A stretch of 12,550 nucleotides of DNA from Baffinella frigidus (GCA_026770585.1 MU646858.1:38886-51435); one strand, 5' to 3'; numbered from the stretch's first letter, positions 7,583-12,514 are shown. The notes: generated by a model not told the origin, from the sequence alone. A program made the numbers and translations.

Positions 7583-9895
7583 CATCTGTCTGTCTGTCTG
7601 TCTATATGTAATGAATTACCGCTTTCGAAAGCCTACACCAACCACTCGAGAATGCTAGAGGGGCCTATTTAAAACCGAACATATAATATCTTTACTACAC
7701 AAATGCTCAAATTTGTACCAGGATAAGATAAAAGTAACCTCGCGCCTTGTAATCTTTTTACCAGGCACGAAGTTACTTTACTTTATCCTGGTACACATAT
7801 TTACATTTTTTTTCCTCCACATATAAATAGGCCCCTCTAGCGTTCTCGTGTGGAACGGTGGACTTATTTCGACGTGACTCTTGTACCAAAAATACACCGC
7901 GTGTTTTAAAAGAATTGTTAAGTGCTCTATTGTAAATTTTGTACCAAGTCGCGTCCAACTAAGTCCACCTAAACCCTAAACTCGAAACCCTAAACCCTAA
8001 ACCCTAAACCCTAAACCCTAAACCCTAGGCGCTTCTGGACGAGCACGGGGCGGATCCTGACGCGCGCACGCCTGACGGCTTCACGCCGCTGATGCTCGCC
8101 TTTTTTCTCTGAGACCCTTGACCGTAAACGAGCAATTCCTTAACCGTAAAACGAGTAATTCCTTAACCGTAAAACGAGTATTTCCTGAACCGTAAACCAG
8201 TAATTCGTTAACCTTCAACGAGTAATTCCTTAACCGTCAACGAGTAATTCCGAACCGGAAACCCTAGGCGCTTCTGGAGGAGCGCGGGACGGATCCTGAC
8301 GCGCGCACGCCCGATGGCATCACGCCGCTGATGCTAGCGGCCTCCCGCGGCAACGCTCTGCTCGTCGAGCAGCTCCTCGTCGTGGGCAAGGTCCTAGCTC
8401 TGCCTCACTCGGGTTGACTGTCAGACTATTCTCAAGTCGACGTCCTGCCACGCCAGACTGGAGGAATAGGTAAAATGTCTTCAACCCGCCCGTACGGGCG
8501 GGTTGTACTTTTGCCAAAAGTGGCCAAGGTGGCGCCCCTGGGTGTTGAGGAAGCTGTCACGTCCACACTATTTTGAGTCCTTTTTCTGTCAGCATTGTGT
8601 CCAGGAAGGACGTGCAGAAGATTTTATGTTTTTTTTCTGTCATCAACGTGTCCAGGAAGGACGTGCAGATGATTTGACCATCAGAAGGACATGATGAGCC
8701 CTTCTAAAGGACGTGATGAGTCCTGGGACCCATCACGATTCTGTTTTTTTTTACTCATAACTGACTTCACGGGCGTCACGTCCTGGTAAAAAATCGAGGG
8801 GGGTATCATAGGCCTTTACAAGGCTACCTCTTCCTCCAGTCTGGCGTGGTGAGTTTCTGCTACAAATCCGTCAGCTTTGGAGTGGAGAAGAGCCCGGGCT
8901 CACCAAGTTGGTGGGCCTAAATAGGCAACGAACTGCTCGTGGCGTAGCTCCTCGTCGTGGGCAGGGTCCTGCCCCACCCTGCTCGACAACTTGGTTTGCT
9001 CAGTGCCACACAGTGGGCTTCCAAGAATGTTTCGACCGAAAATCCGGTCGAAATGGTGGTGAATAAGATGTCTTTGTACCGAGCAAGTTTAGCTAGTGCC
9101 ACGAAAAGCAATGGACCGATCTCATAGGCAAACACTTACAATTTATAAACTGGATTTCAATCAAAATGACTACACGTTTTCTTTAATATTACATGTAAAA
9201 ATCGTTCTCTGTAGTAAATTTGATTGAATACAGTTTATAAATTATCAGTGTTTGCCTATGAGATCCGCGACGCTCATTGTGTCGAGGTCTCTGGCGGAGT
9301 TGCACCAGGCCACGCCAGGTCGTAGCTCAGAATTTGAGATAGAAGTCGTATTTTAAATGTTGTACCCGGATCCGAAATGTTGTATTTGGATTGGACGTGG
9401 AAAGGACGAGGAGCTGCGAAATCGATGGTGGCTACGTACCATTTAGTACCACGAAACGAAGCGTTGCGCCCTGAAATTCTCAGTAATGACCTGCCGTGGG
9501 TTGCGTCCGGCCGACGACCTGTTTCGTTCTCAAGTAACACACCCTCCCTTAAAAAAGCATAAGTCTTCAAATAGCATAAATGGCTCCACCAACGGAGTCA
9601 TCAGTTCAACAAAGTCCTGTCTCTTTCTCGCCTGCGAACTAAACCCCACTGCACCCCAACCCCCAAAACTCAAACCAGGCGCGCGTGGATCCCACGGAGC
9701 CAAGAACGCTCCGCACGGCGGGGTTTAGGGTTAAGGGTTTAGGATTTCGGCGCTCAGCTTCACGTTCATTACTTCAAGCACCGCACGAATCAGAATTTCG
9801 CCGCAAAGCTAAGGCGAAGGGCCGTGCGAATCGGACTTTCCAGTATTTGCTGGACATCCAAGACTGAGGCGTGCGATTATCTCGCGTGTGCTATC

Positions 9896-9990
<95 letters not shown>

Positions 9991-11254
9991 GGGTGTGCAG
10001 GCGCGCGTGGATCTCACGGAGCCGCGCACGCTCCGCACGGCCCTCAGCTTGGCAGCTCTCCAAGGATGGAAGGCTGTCTGCAACACCCTCCTCCAGCACG
10101 GTATGTCGGGGGGGGAAATACAGTTTTTGCGGCGGACTTACGGTCTTGACTTGAGAATGTTTACCTGGAAATGAAGGCTTCGCGGCGCTTCAAGGATGGA
10201 AGGCTGTCTGCAACACCCTCCTGCAGCACGGTCAGTCGGGGGGAACACTGGCGGAAAATACAGTTCTTGCGATGGCCATGCAGTTTTGACTTGAGAACAT
10301 TCACCTGGAAATGAAAGCTGCGCGGCGCCTCAAAGATTCAAGGCTGTCTCCAACACGCTCTTCCAGCACGGTCAATCTGAAACCATACTCGCGCGTCTCA
10401 CTCTTAAATTCTCACTAAATATTTCCTTGAGTCAAACGTGTATGTCCGCACGGCGCTTAGCTTTGCGGCGCTGCAAGGATGGAAGGCTGTCTCGAACACC
10501 CTCTTCCAGGACGGTCCGTCTCGTTGATATATATTTTTGACTCAACACACCGTTTTGGCTCAAAACAACGTTTTGGCCCAAAGCTCGAAAACTGGGATTC
10601 ATCTAATTCATCGAAACCATGGTGTTTGCCAGGGGTGGATATGAACTGAAAACCATACTGTCGCGTCTCAGTTTTTTTCGGGTCCAGTCGCGGATCTGTG
10701 GCACGAAGACTTGCTGGGCAAGACCCCTAATCCTGACGCCTAAACCTGGTATTCATCCTCTGAAAACAAACTCGGGTTTGCCAGGGGTAACTGTGCACTG
10801 AGTTTGCGCCCTCGGGTTTGACAGGGGCGGATCTGCGACACGAAAACTTGCTGGGGAAGACGCCTAAACCTGACACCTAAACCTGGCATTCATCCTCTGA
10901 AAACAAACTCGTGTTTGACAGGAGCGGATCTGCACTGAAAATCACACTGTCGCGTAAACCTGACGCCTAAACCGCCTAAACCTGACGTCTAAACCTGTTA
11001 TTCATCCGCTGAAAAAACATTGTTTGACAGGGGCGGATCTGCGACACGAGGACTTACTCGGCAAGACGCCTCCGACCCTTGCGCTCTCCAACAGGCCTCT
11101 CCCCGCCCCATCACACAGTGCACTGCGCACTGAGAGAGAGAGAGTTTCTTCCTTGAAGAAGTACACCGAACGGGACCGCTGCAGAGCGAAGACGAGACAC
11201 AATTTGACGCCTCCGACCCTCGCGCTCTCTAACAGGCCACTCCCTGGACTCTGA
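5102..11254 (+). CDS. Spliced ankyrin-repeat protein with N-terminal signal peptide (6-exon model, about 345 aa)
   Basis: Exons are 5102-5474, 5599-5741, 6969-7043, 8268-8390, 10001-10100 and 11031-11254. Every join uses GT...AG, with intron phases 1, 0, 0, 0, 1, and the frame stays open. Residues 1-17 form a signal peptide ([17 protein letters not shown]). Residues 18-125 are a non-repeat region. From about residue 147 the joined protein reads as ankyrin repeats: [11 protein letters not shown]...KRGAQ, then [58 protein letters not shown] and [15 protein letters not shown]. Ankyrin repeats are protein-binding scaffolds; the signal peptide suggests entry to the secretory pathway, or a plastid if the organism has a secondary one. 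The partner is unknown. The last exon is uncertain: it enters a repeat array, and the natural continuation of its repeat lies near 12094-12132. The ankyrin assignment is strong because unrelated-looking short exons assemble into the consensus only when spliced. Confidence 0.75.
5599..5741 (+). CDS. Ankyrin gene exon 2: first ankyrin repeat
   Basis: The acceptor is GCGACAGCAG|GC and the donor is GCGCAG|GTCGGC. The frame is open between a stop at 5577 and one at 5781, both outside the exon. It encodes 47 codons after the shared glycine, ending [21 protein letters not shown], which fits the two helices of an ankyrin repeat followed by the usual G-A loop. It ends in phase 0 and joins exon 3 as ...GAQ|ANASD.., the correct spacing for the next repeat. 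Intron 1 (5475-5598) is only 124 bp; all later introns exceed 900 bp. Confidence 0.7.
5771..5909. mobile_element. Foldback with perfect 16 bp ends
   Basis: GTGGCTCAAATAGTGC (5771-5786) and GCACTATTTGAGCCAC (5894-5909) are exact inverted repeats. Inside, AGCCCCTCGTTTTCGAGGGGCT (5845-5866) forms a second hairpin. The element lies 30 bp after the exon 2 donor. Confidence 0.85.
5926..6063 (+). mobile_element. Dispersed ~135 bp element, copy 2
   Basis: It starts CTAGCTCTGTCTCAC and ends GTGAGGCAGAGCTAG, a 15 bp inverted terminus with one mismatch. The interior GAGCCCGGGCTCTTTTCCGC and GTACCGCACACCC matches copy 1. It lies in intron 2 of the ankyrin gene. Confidence 0.75.
6090..6222. mobile_element. 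Foldback family with central hairpin, copy 2
   Basis: CACGGGAGGACCAAATGATCGAT (6101) pairs with ATCGATCCTTTGGTCCTCCC (from 6198). The interior TTTACCCTTACAGACCCC and GGTAAATCTTC matches copy 1 at 4026-4176. Confidence 0.8.
6240..6359. mobile_element. Foldback with 13 bp perfect ends and an inner arm
   Basis: AGCAATTGCAAAA (6240-6252) pairs with TTTTGCAATTGCT (6347-6359). TCTTATCCAC (6294-6303) pairs with GTGGATAAGA (6337-6346). On the right the two arms are adjacent, while on the left 41 bp separate them, as if the left arm carries an insertion. Confidence 0.75.
6488..6517 (+). repeat. Copy of ankyrin exon 3 5' edge with acceptor
   Basis: TGGGCAG|GCGAACGGGTCGGACGAGC...GGTGGA matches the start of exon 3 (CAACAG|GCGAACGCGTCGGACG) and then diverges. 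It lies upstream of the intact exon. Confidence 0.7.
6595..6616 (+). repeat. Second copy of ankyrin exon 3 5' edge with acceptor
   Basis: GAGCAG|GCGAACGGCTCGGATGCGATC matches exon 3 for about 22 bp. The two copies are also preceded by a related block, CTGAAGGCTC(A/G)C(A/G)ACCTG at 6422 and 6572. Confidence 0.7.
6681..6731. repeat. Small hairpin TTACTACACACCT / AGGTGTGTAGTAA
   Basis: The 13 bp arms are exact, with a loop that includes GGCTTGGGACGTGACC. It may be a very short foldback element. Confidence 0.75.
6776..6936. mobile_element. Foldback element with 57 bp arms
   Basis: ATCTCAAACAATGTATTTTA...AACTCACCCACAAAACC (6776-6832) is the inverted complement of 6880-6936, with a few mismatches and no length difference. 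The 47 bp loop contains CAAC...GTTG extending the pairing. A relic is at 3700-3810. The element ends about 32 bp before the exon 3 acceptor. Confidence 0.9.
6969..7043 (+). CDS. Ankyrin gene exon 3: 25-codon exon with ankyrin consensus
   Basis: This exon lies between acceptor TTGTCAACAG|GCG and donor GCCCAG|GTGCGC and has exactly 25 codons in phase 0. It encodes [20 protein letters not shown] followed by VLVAQ. The segment [18 protein letters not shown] matches the ankyrin core (G-x-T-P-L-H-x-A-A-x-x-G-H), with Gly in place of the usual Pro. Edge copies of this exon lie on both sides: two 5' pieces upstream at 6488 and 6595 and one 3' piece downstream at 7460. It is in different frames and too short to appear as a long ORF. 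Confidence 0.72.
7122..7228. mobile_element. Foldback element with 42 bp arms
   Basis: GATGTTCCCCCATTCCTTCG...ACCACATTTGT (7122-7163) pairs with ACAAATGTGGTTTCAGATTT...GGGGGAACATC (7187-7228). The 23 bp loop is unpaired. It lies in intron 3 of the ankyrin gene. Confidence 0.9.
7460..7494 (+). repeat. Copy of ankyrin exon 3 3' edge with donor
   Basis: CTCAACCACGCCCTCGTTGC followed by CCAG|GTGCGCCTCTC repeats the exon 3 end and the first intron bases at 7020-7054, with two changes. It lies downstream of the intact exon. Confidence 0.82.
7500..7605 (+). repeat. TCTA/TCTG microsatellite
   Basis: About 20 TCTA units run to 7581, followed by TCCA and several TCTG units. The SIYLSIYL-type frames over it are repeat artefacts. 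Confidence 0.97.
7642..7853. mobile_element. Foldback element with interrupted long arms
   Basis: CCACTCGAGAATGCTAGAGG...CCTATTTA (7642) pairs with TAAATAGGCCCCTCTAGCG...GTGTGG (to 7853). A second inner pair TTTGTACCAGGATAAGATAA / TTTACTTTATCCTGGTACA continues it. The two halves would form one long hairpin. Confidence 0.88.
7857..7969. mobile_element. Foldback element adjoining the telomere-like array
   Basis: GGTGGACTTATTTCGACGTG...TTGTACC (7857) pairs imperfectly with GTACCAAGTCGCGTCCAACT...CCACC (to 7969). It begins 4 bp after the previous foldback and ends directly at the CCCTAAA array. Confidence 0.72.
7970..8028 (-). repeat. Interstitial telomere array (CCCTAAA)n ending in a splice-like CCCTAG|G
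   Basis: About seven CCCTAAA units lie here, two near the start interrupted by CTCGAAA. The last unit is CCCTAG, immediately followed by the copied 5' half of ankyrin exon 4. Confidence 0.92.
8029..8112 (+). repeat. 5' half copy of ankyrin exon 4 (possible alternative exon)
   Basis: After CCCTAG|, the sequence encodes [20 protein letters not shown] then LMLA, 24 codons collinear with exon 4, and diverges into TTTTTTCTCTGA (stop at 8110). It lacks the exon's 3' half and donor, so it could not replace exon 4 in a functional transcript unless another donor is used. Its residues HGAD are nearer the ankyrin consensus than exon 4's RGTD. Confidence 0.75.
8119..8257 (+). repeat. 22-23 bp minisatellite (ACCGTAAAACGAGTAATTCCTTA)
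   Basis: About seven tandem units, with the later ones changed (ACCTTCAACGAG, ACCGTCAACGAG). It fills the space between the two exon 4 5' halves and runs up to the ACCCTAG acceptor of exon 4. Confidence 0.9.
8268..8390 (+). CDS. Ankyrin gene exon 4: 41 codons spanning the end of one repeat and most of the next
   Basis: The acceptor is GGAAACCCTAG|GCG, derived from telomere-like sequence, and the donor is GGGCAAG|GTCCTA; the exon is phase 0 at both ends. It encodes [20 protein letters not shown] and then [21 protein letters not shown]. Joined to exon 3 this gives [23 protein letters not shown], textbook ankyrin spacing. An alternative 5' half (8029-8100) lies upstream with DEHGAD, closer to the family consensus than EERGTD here. 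The donor is immediately followed by the terminal sequence of a dispersed ~135 bp element (CCTAGCTCTG). Confidence 0.72.
8448..8849. mobile_element. Nested 402 bp element with 22-23 bp terminal inverted repeats
   Basis: The left end CCACGCCAGACTGGAGGAA (8448) pairs with the right end TTCCTCCAGTCTGGCGTGG (to 8849). Inside, GTGTCCAGGAAGGACGTGCA occurs twice (8599 and 8647), about 48 bp apart. It interrupts copy 3 of the ~135 bp element. Its terminal CCACGCC.../...GGCGTGG motif is shared with the 189-191 bp family. Confidence 0.72.
8483..8504. repeat. Perfect 22 bp palindrome AACCCGCCCGT/ACGGGCGGGTT
   Basis: The sequence equals its own reverse complement over 22 bases. It sits near the left end of the nested 402 bp element. 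Confidence 0.9.
8923..8967 (+). repeat. Copy of ankyrin exon 4 3' edge with donor
   Basis: GGCAACGAACTGCTCGTGGCG...CTCCTCGTCGTGGGCAGG|GTCCTG repeats 8349-8396 with a stop (TAG) introduced. It follows copy 3 of the ~135 bp element, so that element is flanked on both sides by the same ~43 bp of exon sequence. Confidence 0.82.
9118..9265. mobile_element. Foldback element with ~57 bp arms
   Basis: GATCTCATAGGCAAACACTT...CAATTTATAAACTG (9118) pairs with CAGTTTATAAATTATCAGTG...CCTATGAGATC (to 9265), with a few mismatches. A small hairpin TTCGACCG...CGGTCGAA (9028-9049) lies just before it. Confidence 0.9.
9310..9499. mobile_element. 189-191 bp TIR element, copy D
   Basis: It begins CCACGCCAGGTCGTAGCTCA and ends CAGTAATGACCTGCCGTGG, 190 bp. 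It is collinear with copy A throughout, including TGCGAAATCGATGGTGGCTA. It lies in intron 4 of the ankyrin gene, in the same orientation on the plus strand. Confidence 0.85.
9679..9720 (+). repeat. Copy of ankyrin exon 5 5' edge with acceptor, joined to telomere-like repeat
   Basis: AACCAG|GCGCGCGTGGATCCCACG...CTCCGCACGGC matches exon 5 for about 42 bp and then passes directly into GGGGTTTAGGGTTAAGGG. It lies upstream of the intact exon. Confidence 0.82.
9718..9747 (+). repeat. Short telomere-like tract GGGTTTAGGGTTAAGGGTTT
   Basis: Here the orientation is TTTAGGG on the plus strand, opposite to the arrays at 7970 and 11861. It begins exactly where the exon 5 copy breaks off. Confidence 0.65.
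9896..9990 (+). repeat. CT/CA microsatellite acting as polypyrimidine tract of exon 5
   Basis: (CT)n, then (CA)n, then a long (CT)n ends 10 bp before the AG acceptor at 9999-10000. All SLSLSL/RERERE frames here are artefacts. Confidence 0.95.
10001..10100 (+). CDS. Ankyrin gene exon 5: ankyrin repeat, 33 codons plus one base
   Basis: A CT-rich tract of about 95 bp leads into the acceptor GGGTGTGCAG|GCG, and the donor is CAGCACG|GTATGT. The exon encodes [20 protein letters not shown] then [13 protein letters not shown] plus the first base of a glycine codon (phase 1). Exon 6 begins with GG, restoring GGG Gly and giving [12 protein letters not shown], the ankyrin LLxxGAD loop. A truncated 5' copy is upstream at 9679, and three 3' copies with donor-like GT are downstream. 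Confidence 0.72.
10044..10515 (+). repeat. Tandem units carrying copies of ankyrin exon 5 3' edge
   Basis: CAAGGATGGAAGGCTGTCT or a close variant occurs at 10061 (intact exon), 10191, 10331 and 10474, so spacing is 130-143 bp. Each copy ends like exon 5: CAGCACG|GTATGT, CAGCACG|GTCAGT, CAGCACG|GTCAAT and CAGGACG|GTCCGT. The intron part (AATACAGTTTTTGCGG...CACCTGGAAATGAA) repeats with it. All copies are downstream of the intact exon. Confidence 0.88.
10620..10935 (+). repeat. Copies of ankyrin exon 6 5' edge with acceptors
   Basis: GTTTG(C/A)CAG|GGG-type acceptors occur at about 10624, 10777, 10817 and 10912, ahead of the intact one at 11023. The copy at 10819 continues GGGCGGATCTGCGACACGAA and CTTGCTGGGGAAGACGCCTA. 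Another piece at 10688 reads GCGGATCTGTGGCACGAAGA. Each breaks off at or before ACGCCT and passes into TAAACCTGACGCCTAAACCT, which resembles a decayed telomere repeat. Confidence 0.8.
11031..11254 (+). CDS. Ankyrin gene exon 6, 3' end uncertain
   Basis: The acceptor is TTGTTTGACAG|GGG, giving phase 1 and completing the glycine from exon 5. The first codons read [19 protein letters not shown], an ankyrin loop plus first helix. From about 11090 the frame continues into repeat sequence ([20 protein letters not shown]...) and stops at 11252-11254. The segment [13 protein letters not shown] recurs 141 bp later in frame. That tail does not look like ankyrin, and a better continuation (VADSTEAEEA) is found at 12094-12132. 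The exon may therefore be interrupted, or the real one may lie outside this model. Several 5' copies of this exon precede it between 10627 and 10935. Confidence 0.5.
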
Positions 11255-11760
11255 CGGGATTTTGAATAGCCCCTGAGCAATAAAAACCTAGGACCCTACA
11301 GTAGGCAACCCCGCCGTATGACCTGTCGGGGTGGGGGGTGTCTCTAACTGGCCACACCCCGCCCCATCGCACAGTGCCCTGCGAGAGAGTTTCTTTCCAA
11401 CGTGCCATACCCCGCCCCGTCACACAGTGCACTAGCGAGAGTTGCTCTCCAATAGGCTACACCCCGCCCCATCAGCGCTCTCCAACATGCCATTCCCCCA
11501 CTCACGGCGACCATTGACATTGCGAGAGATTTGCTCTCCCACAGGCCACACCCCACCCCACCATATGCCATGTCGGGGGGGGGGGGTCTCTAACAGGCCA
11601 CACCCCGCCCCATCACACATTGCACTAGCGAGAGTTGCTCTCCAACAGGCCACTTCCCACCCCACCGTATGACTTGTAGGGGTTGGGCCTGTCTCCAACA
11701 GGCCACATCCCGCCCCATCAGCGCTCTCCAACAGGCCACTTCCCACTAACGGCGAACATT
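11060..11760 (+). repeat. Degenerate GC-rich minisatellite derived partly from ankyrin exon 6
   Basis: Recurring blocks are CTCTCCAACAGGCCAC, CCCCGCCCCATC(A/G)CACAGTGC and GCGAGAG(A)GTT. GCGCTCTCCAACAGGCC occurs with variants at 11080, 11221, 11475 and 11720. The first copy is contiguous with ankyrin codons (ACCCTTGCGCTCTCC). Two blocks share CCGTATGACCTGTCGGGG-like sequence. Confidence 0.8.
11279..11284 (+). promoter_or_regulatory. Possible polyadenylation signal AATAAA
   Basis: AATAAA occurs 25 bp after the stop codon that ends the exon 6 reading frame. The position suits a polyadenylation signal, but many algae do not use this hexamer and the exon 6 end itself is uncertain. Confidence 0.22.
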
Positions 11761-11859
11761 GACATATTTATAAATCCTTCAAGCGGATGCGTAAAACCTG
11801 AGGTAAATCCCATCCTGAGGCGAGCCTATCGTTGTTTCACGCAACGGCGTACCCCTGAA

Positions 11860-12052
11860 ACCTTAAACCCTAAACCCTAAACCCTAAACCCTAAACCCTA
11901 AACCCTAAACCCTAAACCCTAAACCCTACACCCCACACCCTACACCCTACACCCTAAACCCTACATCCTACACCTTACACCCTAAACCCCAAACCCCAAA
12001 CCTCAAACACCAAACACCAAATACCAAACACCAAACACCAAACCTTGAACCC
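11860..12052 (-). repeat. Interstitial telomere array (CCCTAAA)n decaying into CCCTACA and CCAAACA
   Basis: About nine near-perfect CCCTAAA units are followed by CCCTACACC and ACACCAAACACCAAA variants. The graded decay runs left to right. Confidence 0.93.
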
Positions 12053-12093
12053 GAGCCTATGGTGACGTGAGCAGGTATCTCGAACTGGGGTGG

Positions 12094-12132
12094 GCGCTCT
12101 CCGTCGCAGACTCTACCGAGGCAGAGGAGGCG
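12094..12132 (+). repeat. Probable 3' half of an ankyrin exon, copy 1
   Basis: GCGCTCTCCGTCGCAGACTC...GAGGCAGAGGAGGCG|GTGATT encodes ALSVADSTEAEEA in phase 0 before a possible donor. It would complete the repeat begun in exon 6 ([10 protein letters not shown]). It shares GCGCTCTCC with the exon 6 break at 11081. No intact joined exon is present in the window. Confidence 0.5.
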
Positions 12133-12293
12133 GTGATTCCCCACCCCTCCTGAGATCTGCGCGCGCCCTGTAATTCCTGAAAGAGCTTCCTGAAGGTTAT
12201 GAGCTCCGCGGCACCCAAAGTTGCCCCAAAGTTGCCCAAAGTTGCCAACAGCAACTTCCTGCGCCCTTCACTTGCCACTTTCCACCGTCCACT

Positions 12294-12332
12294 GCGCTCT
12301 CCGTCGCGGACTCTTCCGAGGCAGAAGAAGCG
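12294..12332 (+). repeat. Probable 3' half of an ankyrin exon, copy 2
   Basis: This is exactly 200 bp after copy 1 and encodes ALSVADSSEAEEA before GCG|GTGCCT. A third remnant, AAGCG|GTGACCCC at 12473, is followed by the same CCCCTCCTGAGAT block as copy 1. Confidence 0.55.
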
Positions 12333-12350
12333 GTGCCTCCCCACCCCTCT

Positions 12351-12472
12351 TTTTTCTCTCCCCCCCACCCCTTCTTCTTCTTCTTCTTTTTTTTCTTCTT
12401 CTTTTTCTTCTTCTTCTTCTTCTGCTTTTCTTTTATCTTTTTCTCTCTTCCTCTTCTCATTCTTTTTTTTTT
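12351..12472 (+). repeat. CTT-rich polypyrimidine tract
   Basis: Long runs of CTT, T and C. The poly-F/S and poly-K frames over it are artefacts. Confidence 0.95.
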
Positions 12473-12514
12473 AAGCGGTGACCCCTTCCCCCTCCTGAGA
12501 TGCGCTGAACCATA

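Larger units (their letters stand above)
8392..8922 (-). mobile_element. Dispersed ~135 bp element, copy 3, split by a nested element
   Basis: In reverse orientation, 8392-8447 matches one half (CTAGCTCTGCCTCACTCGGG...) and 8850-8916 matches the other (GGAGAAGAGCCCGGGCTCAC). Between them lies the 402 bp element 8448-8849. One terminus directly follows the donor of ankyrin exon 4. Confidence 0.7.

Noticed and set aside
7390-7672. SIYLSIYL-repeat ORFs
   Set aside because: Translation of the TCTA microsatellite.
9809-10174. SLSLSL and RERERE ORFs
   Set aside because: Translation of the CT/CA microsatellite; one of the frames coincides with real exon 5 only by reading through its acceptor.
11279-11284. 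Firm 3' end of the ankyrin gene at AATAAA
   Set aside because: Kept only as a low-confidence feature, since the exon 6 tail is repeat-derived and the hexamer is not universal in protists.
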